64,000 nucleotides of DNA from JAABTH01 sp964492615 (lineage in GTDB: Bacteria > Bacillota > Dethiobacteria > DTU022): the NCBI GenBank assembly GCA_964492615.1, contig CAZBKZ010000005.1, positions 41,123-105,122 on the forward strand. The letters run 5' to 3'. Under the pieces are notes generated by a model. That model saw nothing but the letters and a program-made list of their open reading frames with translations, made no database searches and had not been told where the DNA came from. Made by a program: the position numbers and the translations under genes. Shown piece by piece: positions 16,448 through 24,558 of the stretch. Within the stretch, counting starts at the first letter, position 1. Every line of letters begins with the position of its first letter.

Positions 16448-17128
16448 ATGGGAAACAAGTTTGATGGACAGGGAGATGACTTGAAGCAGCTTTATGAAGA
16501 TGTTGCTTATATTAAGAAAGCTGTTTCGAAAAAGAATAATATCCTTAATTTCATGGAGATCAATCAGGCCTTGCGCTTTGCCGCCTTTTTATCGGGGGTG
16601 CTGGTTATCATAACAGCGTTAATTCTTTATTTCCTGGTTCAGCAATACGGCTCGTTTGCATTATTTCCCGATCGGGTAAAGATCTTTTTCTATCTATATC
16701 TTTTCCTGGCGTTTGTTTCCATTGCCGTGATCAAGCTCCGCAATTTTTTAAGTAAAGCCAGGGAAGTAAACAGCCGTATAACTTTTGGCGAACTTATAGA
16801 TGAAGTCTATACCGTCCGGTTCATTGAAATAATCATCCCCTTTATGGTTGTTTTAATTGCGGTGCCTATCTATCTAAACTCAACAGGGTTAAATGAGCTG
16901 ATCCTGCCCTTTACAGCCATGCTCTTCGGGTTGCTCTCATTTGCTGTTTCCGGACTGCTCCAGTTGAGGATATTGCTGCTTCTGGCCGGTTGGCTAATTT
17001 TATGCGGATTAGTATTTTTATTTGCTATTCCCGGTATGGATCAGTCAATTCAGCTATTAATCAGTTTTGGTTGTGGCCTTCTGATAATGGGTTTGTCAGG
17101 TTATATCACTTCATCGAAGAAGGAGTAA
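16448..17128 (+). CDS. Six-helix membrane protein, first gene of ABC exporter operon
   Basis: 226 residues; the ATG at 16448 follows GGGAGGA with a 6-base spacer. After a charged N-terminus (about 35 residues with a short coiled-coil-like LKQLYEDVAYIKKAV) there are roughly six membrane helices in three pairs. It matches no family I recognise. It leads an operon with a winged-helix regulator (4 bases downstream), an ABC ATPase and two permeases, and may be a sensor or accessory subunit. Confidence 0.7.
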   Translation: MGNKFDGQGDDLKQLYEDVAYIKKAVSKKNNILNFMEINQALRFAAFLSGVLVIITALILYFLVQQYGSFALFPDRVKIFFYLYLFLAFVSIAVIKLRNFLSKAREVNSRITFGELIDEVYTVRFIEIIIPFMVVLIAVPIYLNSTGLNELILPFTAMLFGLLSFAVSGLLQLRILLLLAGWLILCGLVFLFAIPGMDQSIQLLISFGCGLLIMGLSGYITSSKKE

Positions 17129-17132
17129 GTGG

Positions 17133-17474
17133 ATGGCCAATAAAAAAATGATGAAGCCGGAGATTGATAAGATAATTCATGAGCGAACCCGCCTGCTGAT
17201 TCTCAGCTATCTGGCGGCAGGCGATGCAAAAGTAGTTCCCTTTACCGAACTGAAGGAGAGACTTGATTTAACAGCCGGTAACCTGTCGGTGCAGTTACGT
17301 AACCTGGAAGAAGCCGGATATATAAAAATAAACAAACGTATCGTTGGTCGCAAGCCAGTTACCGATATAGCCTTAACTGCTGCCGGAATACAAGCATTAA
17401 CCGGGTACCTCGATGAAATGGAAACCCTGATTAACCGGGTTCGGAATGTTAGTGATATGAATGGGAGAGGTTAA
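17133..17474 (+). CDS. Winged-helix transcriptional regulator (MarR/ArsR-like)
   Basis: 113 residues. IIHERTRLLILSYLAAGD leads into a helix-turn-helix, FTELKERLDLTAGNLSVQLRNLEEAGYI, and a wing with KINKRIVGRKPVTDIALTAAG. This is the compact winged-helix type that regulates neighbouring ABC transporters in Gram-positive bacteria. It lies between a membrane protein and the ABC ATPase and probably represses the operon from the palindrome at 16411-16425. Confidence 0.82.
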   Translation: MANKKMMKPEIDKIIHERTRLLILSYLAAGDAKVVPFTELKERLDLTAGNLSVQLRNLEEAGYIKINKRIVGRKPVTDIALTAAGIQALTGYLDEMETLINRVRNVSDMNGRG

Positions 17475-17475
17475 A

Positions 17476-18333
17476 ATGATTAAAGTTAAAAACCTGAGCC
17501 ATGATTATAGCGGAAAAGGCAATTATGCGGTCAAAGAAATATCATTTCAGATTGACCGTGGAGAAATATTTGGTTTTCTTGGGCCAAGCGGGGCGGGTAA
17601 AAGCACTGTGCAAAATATTATGACAGGTTTACTCCGGCTGCAGTCAGGTGAAGTTACCTATGAAGATAAGCCGATTGAAAGTATACGAAAGCAGTTTTTC
17701 AATCGTATCGGCGTCTCTTTTGAGCATCCAAATCTCTATACAAAACTCAGCGGGTATGAGAACCTGCGTTACTATGCCGGCCTGTTTACTGTACCGACCC
17801 TTTCTCCCCTGGAATTATTGGATATGGTTAGCCTACGTGAATCGGCTTACAAAAAAGTGGCTGCTTATTCAAAAGGGATGAAACAGCGTCTGGTATTTGC
17901 CCGTGCCCTGATAAATAACCCGGACATTCTCTTTCTTGATGAACCAACTGCCAGTCTGGATCCGGTTACTGCCACTCATGTGAAAGATATAATTCTGGAG
18001 AAGAAAAAGCAGGGGGTAACTGTATTTCTGACAACTCACAATATGTATACTGCCGAGGAAATATGCGACAGGGTTGCCTTTCTTAATGAGGGAACAATTG
18101 CGGCAATGGATACCCCACGCGATCTGAAACTTAAGTATGGAGAGAAATCTGTCCGCGTTGAGTATCTGGAAGATGGCCGGATTAAAACAGACCTCTATTT
18201 TTTGTCAAAAGATGAAGACCGAGTTGCACTGCAGGATATCGTTGGTCAAAAAGAAATCCAAACTCTCCACTCACAGGAAGCAAGCCTGGAGCAAATCTTT
18301 ATTCGCCTGACCGGAAGGGGGTTGCAGGCGTGA
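17476..18333 (+). CDS. ABC transporter ATP-binding protein
   Basis: 285 residues from the ATG at 17476 (GGGAGAGG upstream; an in-frame ATG at 17461 lies within the previous gene). Walker A is GPSGAGKS (36-43), the signature region is the degenerate AYSKGMKQR, and Walker B is ILFLDEP (Asp155, Glu156), with the switch His in TTHNM. The size and C-terminal extension are those of drug/bacteriocin exporter ATPases. It would energise the two permeases that follow. Confidence 0.92.
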   Translation: MIKVKNLSHDYSGKGNYAVKEISFQIDRGEIFGFLGPSGAGKSTVQNIMTGLLRLQSGEVTYEDKPIESIRKQFFNRIGVSFEHPNLYTKLSGYENLRYYAGLFTVPTLSPLELLDMVSLRESAYKKVAAYSKGMKQRLVFARALINNPDILFLDEPTASLDPVTATHVKDIILEKKKQGVTVFLTTHNMYTAEEICDRVAFLNEGTIAAMDTPRDLKLKYGEKSVRVEYLEDGRIKTDLYFLSKDEDRVALQDIVGQKEIQTLHSQEASLEQIFIRLTGRGLQA

Positions 18334-19370
18334 TAAAATGTTTTTTTACCCTTTTTTACCAGGATTTAATTATAGCATCCCGTAACGCGCTGATGTGGGT
18401 GCTGCTGGGAGCGCTGATTACTATAGTTTTAATAGTTAAGCTGGTAATCCCGGCTGATTATGAAATGAGCGAAATACAGTATTTCTATGATCAAAGCTCC
18501 GGGGGTTACCTTGAAGCAGCTGCCCGGTTGGAGGGCCACGATGATGAGAAAATTATAGGCAGTATGAGTGAACTGGAAAAGGTGGTTGCAGAGGAACAAA
18601 ATGCCATAGGAATAATCCTTGAAGAATATAATCAGGAACCACGGGTAACTATTATTCACCACGGAACAATCAGCAGGGAGAACCGTAACCTGATAGCAGC
18701 TGCTATTGAAAAATCGCTAAAGCCCTATTACACTTCGGGGTCTCAGCCAGATTTCCAGGTTCAGTATCTCAGGCCTGCAGCGGAGAAGGTGCCCCAGAAC
18801 CAGAATGCCATTCCTCCCCTCCTGGCTTTTGAAGTTATTGTAAACGGCTTTATGATGGTTGCTGTTTTGCTCTTCCAGGAAAAAATGGAAGGAACAATTA
18901 AAGCCTACCGGGTCAGCCCGGGCGGCACATCAATTTATATAATATCGAAAGCTGCCGTCTTTGCCCTGGTCGGGTTGCTTTACGGATTGCTGATGGTGCT
19001 TCCTACTATCGGGTTTTCCTTCAGTTTTCCGGCGCTTTTTGCCGTGCTCTTTTTTGGTTCTCTAATTTACACCTTCCTCGGCTTGGCAGTCGCCTCATTT
19101 TTTAAAAATATTTCTGAATGGTTATTTATTGGAATAGGCATGCTGATGATAAACATGGCCCCGGTGATATCGTACGGCTGGCCTTCTTTTGCTCCGCGCT
19201 GGCTAACATATATTCCCTCCTACCCGATAATTTTCGGCCTGCGCGAAATACTTTTCCCAACCGGCAGGCCGCTTGAACAACTCTTTATTTTGCTGCCGGC
19301 AGCTGCGGTTGCTGCTTACCTGGTCTGTTACCTGGCTGTGAAAAACAAACTGATGAGGGAGGGCAATTAA
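18330..19370 (+). CDS. ABC-2-type permease subunit 1
   Basis: 346 residues. One N-terminal helix (about 20-40), a long extracytoplasmic segment (about 45-165), then five or six helices to the C-terminus. This is the ABC-2 exporter permease topology. The gene starts at a GTG overlapping the ATPase stop (GTGA). It pairs with the next permease to form a heterodimeric channel; the cargo is unknown. Confidence 0.85.
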   Translation: MIKCFFTLFYQDLIIASRNALMWVLLGALITIVLIVKLVIPADYEMSEIQYFYDQSSGGYLEAAARLEGHDDEKIIGSMSELEKVVAEEQNAIGIILEEYNQEPRVTIIHHGTISRENRNLIAAAIEKSLKPYYTSGSQPDFQVQYLRPAAEKVPQNQNAIPPLLAFEVIVNGFMMVAVLLFQEKMEGTIKAYRVSPGGTSIYIISKAAVFALVGLLYGLLMVLPTIGFSFSFPALFAVLFFGSLIYTFLGLAVASFFKNISEWLFIGIGMLMINMAPVISYGWPSFAPRWLTYIPSYPIIFGLREILFPTGRPLEQLFILLPAAAVAAYLVCYLAVKNKLMREGN

Positions 19371-20375
19371 ATGAAGCAGATCTATAACCTGATGAGACAA
19401 GATCTGGCAACAGCCCTGCGTGACAACATCTTATTCTACATGATTGTTGCGCCACTGCTGCTTGCCCTGGCGGTGAGAATCTTTTTGCCCTCGGTTGAAG
19501 CGGCGGGATTGAACCTGGCAGTTTCAGCGGAACTTGACAGTGAAATAATAAACCGGCTGGAAAATTATGCCACAGTAGAGTTGTTAGATGATAACCGGGC
19601 GGTTTATGACCGGGTTGAAATGATTGATGCTGCGCCGGGCATAGTAACAGAGAATGAGCAAATTATCTTGATTTATGAAGGCAATGAGCCCGGGAATATC
19701 ATTGATGCTGCCGGGGTAGCGCTGGAAGCGGCTGTTGAAGGAGATGGTTTAGTAAGTTTTGAATACAGGAGCCTTGGTGAATCAGCTTCAATGATGCGGG
19801 AGATCATTACACTTTCCCTGCTAATGCTGGCCCTGCTACTGGGCGGCATAGTATCGGGTTTTAACATAATTGATGAAAAAGACAGCAGGTCGGTCAATGC
19901 CCTGTCCGTTACCCCTCTTTCATTGGGGCAATATATAACGGCAAGATCTGTTATTGCTTTTTTCATTACAGCCATTATCACTACCGGCACAGCGGTTATA
20001 TTATTTGGTCTCGAGATAAATTTAATAAAACTGGCTGTTCTTTTACCGGCATCATCGTTAATTATAGCGATCTTCTGCCTGGTTGTAGGAGGCTTCTCCA
20101 GCAATCAGGTTAGCGCTATAGCAGTAATCAAGGTGCTCATGCCTGTTTATATCGCTTTACCCATAGCATCTCTTTTCGTTTCTGAAAAGTGGCAAGCCCT
20201 GTTTTATCCCTTTCCAAACTACTGGCAGTTTCAGATGCTCAGGGCGGTATTTTTCGAAGAGATTGGAACAGTATCTTTCGGGTTCTCTGTTTTACTGACC
20301 TTTTTATTAAGCGTGATCTTATTAATGATTACAATAAAAATAACCAGCGGCCGGTTGATGCCCCGGGGGAGGTGA
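19371..20375 (+). CDS. ABC-2-type permease subunit 2
   Basis: 334 residues with the same topology as the preceding permease: helix 1, a large loop with two subregions (about 40-145), then a six-helix block beginning IITLSLLMLALLLGG. The ATG follows the previous stop directly. The permeases are similar in plan but not near-identical, which indicates a heterodimer. Confidence 0.85.
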   Translation: MKQIYNLMRQDLATALRDNILFYMIVAPLLLALAVRIFLPSVEAAGLNLAVSAELDSEIINRLENYATVELLDDNRAVYDRVEMIDAAPGIVTENEQIILIYEGNEPGNIIDAAGVALEAAVEGDGLVSFEYRSLGESASMMREIITLSLLMLALLLGGIVSGFNIIDEKDSRSVNALSVTPLSLGQYITARSVIAFFITAIITTGTAVILFGLEINLIKLAVLLPASSLIIAIFCLVVGGFSSNQVSAIAVIKVLMPVYIALPIASLFVSEKWQALFYPFPNYWQFQMLRAVFFEEIGTVSFGFSVLLTFLLSVILLMITIKITSGRLMPRGR

Positions 20376-20379
20376 CAAA

Positions 20380-20502
20380 ATGGAATGGTACTGGTGGGTG
20401 CTTATTGTTATTGCCGTTGTGGTAATCGGGTATATAAAACTTAAAATATTTAACTCAATTTTAGCCAGGCGGAAGAAAGCTGAACAGGAAGTTGAAGATT
20501 AA
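20380..20502 (+). CDS. 40-residue single-pass membrane mini-protein in the ABC operon
   Basis: A short ORF starting 4 bases after the second permease with GGGGAGGTGA as ribosome binding site. It encodes MEWYWWVLIVIAVVVIGYI, followed by a basic stretch (ARRKK) and an acidic tail ending QEVED. One membrane helix with a positive-inside cytoplasmic end is evident. The good ribosome binding site and the terminator just downstream make it likely real. It may be a small accessory subunit of the exporter. Confidence 0.7.
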   Translation: MEWYWWVLIVIAVVVIGYIKLKIFNSILARRKKAEQEVED

Positions 20503-20512
20503 ACAAAACAAG

Positions 20513-20552
20513 GGAGTCGGCATCATATAATAATGCCGGCTCCATGCTTTTT
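20513..20552. terminator. Bidirectional terminator between ABC operon and feo operon
   Basis: GGAGTCGGCAT (20513-20523) pairs with ATGCCGGCTCC (20533-20543) with one mismatch-type G-T step; CTTTTTAA follows on the plus strand and CTTGTTTTGTTT on the minus strand. Confidence 0.8.
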
Positions 20553-20595
20553 AAACAATATATTTTGTTAATTCAAGCGTATGAAAATCGTTGTC

Positions 20596-20754
20596 TTACT
20601 CTCTAAAATCCGGATAACTGCAGCTTCCCACACCAGTTTTGCTGTATGGGCAGCCGGGGCATTTGACCCCTTTTTTATTGTCTTTAACTATTTTGGCGAT
20701 TGCCGCACCGATTATTGATGCTACTATTAAAAAGAGTAGAATATTACCCAGCAT
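20596..20754 (-). CDS. FeoB-associated Cys-rich membrane protein
   Basis: 52 residues, on the minus strand from the ATG at 20754 which overlaps the feoB stop by one base (TAATG). One N-terminal membrane helix (LLFLIVASIIGAAIA) is followed by a cysteine-rich tail: VKCPGCPYSKTGVGSCSYPD. This is the pattern of the FeoB-associated Cys-rich family, which sits next to FeoB in many Firmicutes and may pass or bind ferrous iron. Confidence 0.9.
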   Translation of the reverse strand: MLGNILLFLIVASIIGAAIAKIVKDNKKGVKCPGCPYSKTGVGSCSYPDFRE

Positions 20755-22748
20755 TATACAGCCTCCTTGATTCTATTTTCGCTTTTTTGTTCTTTACTGC
20801 GGATTAGAGAAGCTATGACGGCAACGAAAACCAGGATGGCAACCAGTCCCGGAATAACTCCGCTTCCGAAACTGCCGGTCGTTATTAATGTGCCTGCCTG
20901 GTAAACAAAATAAGCAACAGTGTAACCAACTCCGAATTGAAAGCCTATCCCGGCCCATAGCCATTTTTTACTATCCATTTCTGCATTCATCGCCCCGATA
21001 GCAGCAAAGCAGGGTGGCGTAAACAGGTTAAACATCAGGTAAGCGAGCGCGGCGACTGAGGTTAGCCCCATTACTGTTGCCACATCACCGGCCCCGCTGA
21101 TCAGTTCAAATTCTTCGGTATCGATAAAGTTTGTTATACCATAAACAACAGCAAGGGTTCCTACAACATTTTCCTTGGCGATAAAGCCGGTAATCGCAGC
21201 AGCTGCAAGTTGCCACACGCCGAAACCGAGCGGTATGAAGAGGAGAGCAAATGGGCCGGCAATTCCGGCAAGGATGCTTGTACCTTCCATGCCTTCCTCA
21301 ACAACCTGAAAATTCCAGTCAAATGTTTGCATTATATGCACGGCGGCGTTACAGACCAGGATTATTGTAGCTGCCTTAACGATAAAAGCTTTTGCTCTCG
21401 AGAACATCGAAACAAGGGCCCGCTTAATGCTGGGCAAACGATATTCGGGCAGCTCCATGATGAAATACGCAGGTGAAGAACTTTCACCGGTAATTTTGCG
21501 GACCATCAGCGCACCGATAATAATAATAGCGATAGCAACGAAATACATTGATGTTCCAACCCAGGCAGCATCACCAAAAAATACACCGGCAAAAAGGGCA
21601 ATGATTGGCAGTTTGGCTCCACAGGGCATAAATGGAGTGAGCATGGCCGTGGTGCGGCGCTGCCGGTCGTCACGAATTGTTCGCGTAGCCATTACGCCGG
21701 GAATAGCGCAACCGGTACCTATAACCATGGGGATGATTGATTTTCCAGAGAGCCCTACTTTTTTCAGGTAGCGGTCCATTACCATGGCCACCCGGGCCAT
21801 GTAACCGCTGTCTTCCAGCAGGGCCAGCATGAAGAAAAGAACCATAATCAGGGGCAGAAAACCCATTACAGCGCCAACCCCGCCTATGATGCCGTCGAGG
21901 AAAAGCGAACTGAGCACAGGAGATAAATCACCACCCATCAGTTCCGCTGCAAATTCATACAGGGCGTCAATCCAGCCAACCAGGATGTCAGCCAGCAGGG
22001 GACCAACATAGGTTTGTGAAAGAGAAAAAATAACATAAATCACGGCGGCAAAAATGGGTATGCCCAGGATCTTGTTGGCGACGATACGATCAATCGCATC
22101 CTGGCGAGTTTGTTTATGGCTGGCTACTGTCCGGTTTTCTACCTCCCTGACCAGTTCTTCAACGAAAACAAATCTTTCTCGTTCAATTTTTTCAGCGCTT
22201 TCCTGGTCTTTTACGGCAAAGGGCTTACTTTTAAATGGAGCAGTTTGTTCATCTCCAGAGCGATTGGCCGCTGTTTTGAGCAGTTCAGCCAGGCCCATGT
22301 TCTCAGTTGAAGATGTTTTAACCACCGGGCAGCTGAGCCGCTTCGAAAGCTCGTCCAGGTCGATCTTAATGTTCTTGCTCTCCAAAAGGTCGCTCTTGTT
22401 AAGAGCAACAACCACCGGAATTCCCAGCTCCAGGAGCTGAGTGGTAAAGAAGAGACTCCTGCTCAGGTTGGTGGCATCGACAATGTTAATGATAACATCT
22501 GGTTTTTCATTAAGCACAAAATCCCTGGTAATGCTTTCTTCAGAACTAAATGGTGAAATTGAGTAAGCGCCTGGAAGGTCTACAACCCTAATTATTTCTA
22601 CTCCCCGGTATAGTGATTTTTTAATGTCACCTTCCTGCTTGGCGATAGTTACACCGGGCCAGTTGCCCACGTGCTCAATTTTCCCTGTGATAGCATTAAA
22701 TAGTGTGGTTTTTCCGCTGTTTGGATTTCCAGTCAGTGCAATACGCAT
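20754..22748 (-). CDS. feoB: Ferrous iron transporter FeoB
   Basis: 664 residues. The G domain starts with GNPNSGKT (7-14), then switch NWPGVTIAKQEG, DLPGAYS, and the NKSD specificity motif. A linker of helices leads to the C-terminal membrane part with paired Gate motifs, including VIGTGCAIPGVMATRTI and LMFNLFTPPCFAAIGAM (read in shorter pieces). It imports Fe(II) across the cytoplasmic membrane. At 664 residues it is somewhat shorter than E. coli FeoB but normal for clostridial forms. A separate DtxR-type palindrome and an attenuator-like hairpin precede it. Confidence 0.96.
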   Translation of the reverse strand: MRIALTGNPNSGKTTLFNAITGKIEHVGNWPGVTIAKQEGDIKKSLYRGVEIIRVVDLPGAYSISPFSSEESITRDFVLNEKPDVIINIVDATNLSRSLFFTTQLLELGIPVVVALNKSDLLESKNIKIDLDELSKRLSCPVVKTSSTENMGLAELLKTAANRSGDEQTAPFKSKPFAVKDQESAEKIERERFVFVEELVREVENRTVASHKQTRQDAIDRIVANKILGIPIFAAVIYVIFSLSQTYVGPLLADILVGWIDALYEFAAELMGGDLSPVLSSLFLDGIIGGVGAVMGFLPLIMVLFFMLALLEDSGYMARVAMVMDRYLKKVGLSGKSIIPMVIGTGCAIPGVMATRTIRDDRQRRTTAMLTPFMPCGAKLPIIALFAGVFFGDAAWVGTSMYFVAIAIIIIGALMVRKITGESSSPAYFIMELPEYRLPSIKRALVSMFSRAKAFIVKAATIILVCNAAVHIMQTFDWNFQVVEEGMEGTSILAGIAGPFALLFIPLGFGVWQLAAAAITGFIAKENVVGTLAVVYGITNFIDTEEFELISGAGDVATVMGLTSVAALAYLMFNLFTPPCFAAIGAMNAEMDSKKWLWAGIGFQFGVGYTVAYFVYQAGTLITTGSFGSGVIPGLVAILVFVAVIASLIRSKEQKSENRIKEAV

Positions 22749-22769
22749 TTTATTCCTCCCAAGTCGTAT

Positions 22770-22785
22770 GTTAGCTATAGCTAAC
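22770..22785 (-). promoter_or_regulatory. DtxR-type operator in front of feoB
   Basis: GTTAGCTATAGCTAAC is a perfect 16-base palindrome 22 bases before feoB. It matches, at 14 of 16 positions, the box at 23525-23540 in front of the dtxR gene, consensus GTTARCTATARCTAAC. Confidence 0.75.
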
Positions 22786-22793
22786 TAAATTAT

Positions 22794-22826
22794 TAAAAAA
22801 AACAGGCTATCTAGATAACAATAGCC
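22794..22826 (-). terminator. Intrinsic terminator/attenuator between feoA and feoB
   Basis: On the minus strand GGCTAT (22826-22821), ten-base loop, ATAGCC (22810-22805), then TGTTTTTTTT. The stem overlaps the feoA stop codon. Partial termination here would separate feoA from feoB expression. Confidence 0.6.
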
Positions 22827-23101
22827 CGGGCTAAATCATCATCAATGCTATATCTTGCTCCTTTAACATGAATAACAAGGTTCTGGGCCAGGGCAGATAT
22901 AACCATAACCGTTTCACCTTCATAACAACCAAGAGTAAATAAAAAATCCTTAATTGCCTGGTCGCCTGTATTAATCTCCTTAATCATGTAAGGAATATTG
23001 ATTTTAGCATCAGTAAGGTTTATTTTACCTTCTTTGCATAGTTCAAAACCTTTTACCGCAGGACTTCTTTTAAATAGTTTATTTGCTAAAGCCAGATCCA
23101 T
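22811..23101 (-). CDS. feoA: FeoA-like ferrous iron transport accessory protein
   Basis: 96 residues from the ATG at 23101, which has AAAGGAGG 5 bases upstream; the frame is open back to 23137, overlapping dtxR by 4 bases, but without a site. The C-terminal half forms the SH3-like FeoA core: NTGDQAIKDFLFTLGCYEGE and VIHVKGARYSIDDDLARAI. FeoA helps FeoB move Fe(II). The N-terminal 20-odd residues are an extension not seen in the shortest FeoA proteins. Confidence 0.85.
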   Translation of the reverse strand: MDLALANKLFKRSPAVKGFELCKEGKINLTDAKINIPYMIKEINTGDQAIKDFLFTLGCYEGETVMVISALAQNLVIHVKGARYSIDDDLARAIVI

Positions 23102-23133
23102 AGTTGCCTCCTTTAAGCCCATAATTTTATGTG

Positions 23134-23499
23134 TCATTTCATCAGGTATTGTTTAATAGCATTAAGCATTTCATCAGTAATAACATGTTCCATGCGGCAT
23201 GCATTTGTTGCCGCTTCATCAGGTGATAAATCCAATGATTTTTCAAGGAAATGGGTGATCAGGTTGTGCTTAACATAAATTTTTTCAGATACAGCTTTCC
23301 CTTTCTCTGTCAGGGTAACCGGCCTGTAAAACTCGTTATTGATTAAGCCTTCCTCTTCAAGGTGGTTCATTGCCTTTGTTACGCTCGGCTTTGTCACCCC
23401 TAAATTGCGGGCTATGTCTGCCACATGGGCATGTCCATGTTCTTTTTCCAGGAGGTAGATTGTTTCGAGATACATCTCGCTTGATTCATTGTATTCCAA
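23134..23499 (-). CDS. DtxR/MntR-family metal-dependent repressor
   Basis: 121 residues. The N-terminal winged helix has SSEMYLETIYLLEKEHGHAHV and ADIARNLGVTKPSVTKAMNHL, and the dimerisation/metal-binding domain has HNLITHFLEKSLDLSPDEAATNACRMEHVI (read in pieces), with Cys, Glu and His at the expected metal-site positions. It lacks the C-terminal SH3-like domain of long DtxR forms, so it is of the short MntR-like type. It heads the leftward feo operon, and a matching palindrome overlaps its own promoter, so iron-dependent autorepression is likely. Confidence 0.92.
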   Translation of the reverse strand: MEYNESSEMYLETIYLLEKEHGHAHVADIARNLGVTKPSVTKAMNHLEEEGLINNEFYRPVTLTEKGKAVSEKIYVKHNLITHFLEKSLDLSPDEAATNACRMEHVITDEMLNAIKQYLMK

Positions 23500-23524
23500 G
23501 AGAAATCCCCCTTTTTAAAAATTT

Positions 23525-23572
23525 GTTAACTATAACTAACTTAATTATAATCACTTAATTCATTTTTGTCAA
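23525..23572 (-). promoter_or_regulatory. feo operon promoter with DtxR-type box
   Basis: On the minus strand: TTGACA (23572-23567), 17-base spacer, TATAAT (23549-23544), then the near-palindrome GTTAGTTATAGTTAAC (23540-23525), which covers the expected transcription start. A repressor bound there would block initiation. Confidence 0.85.
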
Positions 23573-23591
23573 CATAAAAAATCCGGCCCAG

Positions 23592-23620
23592 TTGCGCCTG
23601 AATCAGAACACTGCTATACT
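23592..23620 (+). promoter_or_regulatory. Sigma-A promoter of the J-domain-CheW gene
   Basis: TTGCGC at 23592-23597 and TATACT at 23615-23620 with a 17-base spacer, divergent from the feo promoter. Confidence 0.55.
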
Positions 23621-23695
23621 AGCGCCATGGCAGGAAACAACTGAATTAATGGTAACACTGTTCTTTTCAAATACTGGACTGCAGGTGGTTATCTT

Positions 23696-24469
23696 TTGGA
23701 ATACTACAGGATACTTGGTGTAGAAAAAAGTGCAACATTTATTGAAATAAAAAGAGCATACCGAAAAATGGCCAGGGAATGTCATCCGGATCTTAACCCC
23801 GGTAAAGATTCGGAAAAACATTTTATCCGCATAAAAGCTGCTTACGATACTTTATGCGATCCTGTAAAAAGAGAGAGCTATGATAATGGCTTATCCTATG
23901 CAAAAAAACAGTATCCTTATAATAATGACTATAAAAACGAACAGGCTGCCCGTCCCGATCATTCATCTGCCGGTAAAACTGCTTACAAAAAGAAAGAGGA
24001 GCCTGCCAGAAAAGCTGAAGAGAGCTTATCAAGGCTAATTACATTTACCCTTGGTAAAGATGAATATGCCTTAAACATTGAACAGGTTCTCGGTATTGTA
24101 GGCTCGGCAACGGTGAAGGATCTTGATCAAGCAAATGATTTCATAGATGGTAAGATCCACACCCGTGGAGAGGAATGGCCTGTGATTAACCTGGCCAGGA
24201 ACTTAGGCTTATGTGGGATTGAAAATGAAGGGTCGGCTAAAATTGTCCTGGTCGAAATTAAAGGGATTAAAGTAGGTTTTATCGTCAACAATGTATCCAT
24301 GGTTACCGATCTTTCCAGCGCGATGATCCGGGATATGCCTAACAGTTCCCTGGGGGATTCAAATCATTCGCTGAAAATGGCTATGGTCGGCGAGCGGATG
24401 ATTATTATTTTGAGCCTTGATCATATCTTGTCACCGGCAACCATGACTGCCCTGAGAGATTTTGGATAA
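23696..24469 (+). CDS. J-domain-CheW fusion protein
   Basis: 257 residues, TTG start with AGGTGG 7 bases upstream. Residues 1-65 are a DnaJ J-domain: YYRILGVEKSATFIEIKRAY, the HPD motif at 30-32, then AAYDTLCDPVKRESYD. A charged linker (about 70-110, Lys/Glu/Ala-rich) leads to a CheW-like domain at about 112-255: LITFTLGKDEYALNIEQVLGI, EEWPVINLARNLGL and VGFIVNNVSMV. CheW domains join chemoreceptors to CheA, while J-domains recruit DnaK. The fusion is unusual, and no other chemotaxis or dnaK gene is nearby. Its role is unknown; linking a signalling array to Hsp70 is one possibility. Confidence 0.85.
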   Translation: MEYYRILGVEKSATFIEIKRAYRKMARECHPDLNPGKDSEKHFIRIKAAYDTLCDPVKRESYDNGLSYAKKQYPYNNDYKNEQAARPDHSSAGKTAYKKKEEPARKAEESLSRLITFTLGKDEYALNIEQVLGIVGSATVKDLDQANDFIDGKIHTRGEEWPVINLARNLGLCGIENEGSAKIVLVEIKGIKVGFIVNNVSMVTDLSSAMIRDMPNSSLGDSNHSLKMAMVGERMIIILSLDHILSPATMTALRDFG

Positions 24470-24558
24470 GGTAGAATTTAGTATCGGCTATATTGTTTAA
24501 GGAATCACTGTTTACGTAAGAATTATAAGATAAAGATCAATAACTGTGGAGGTTATCA

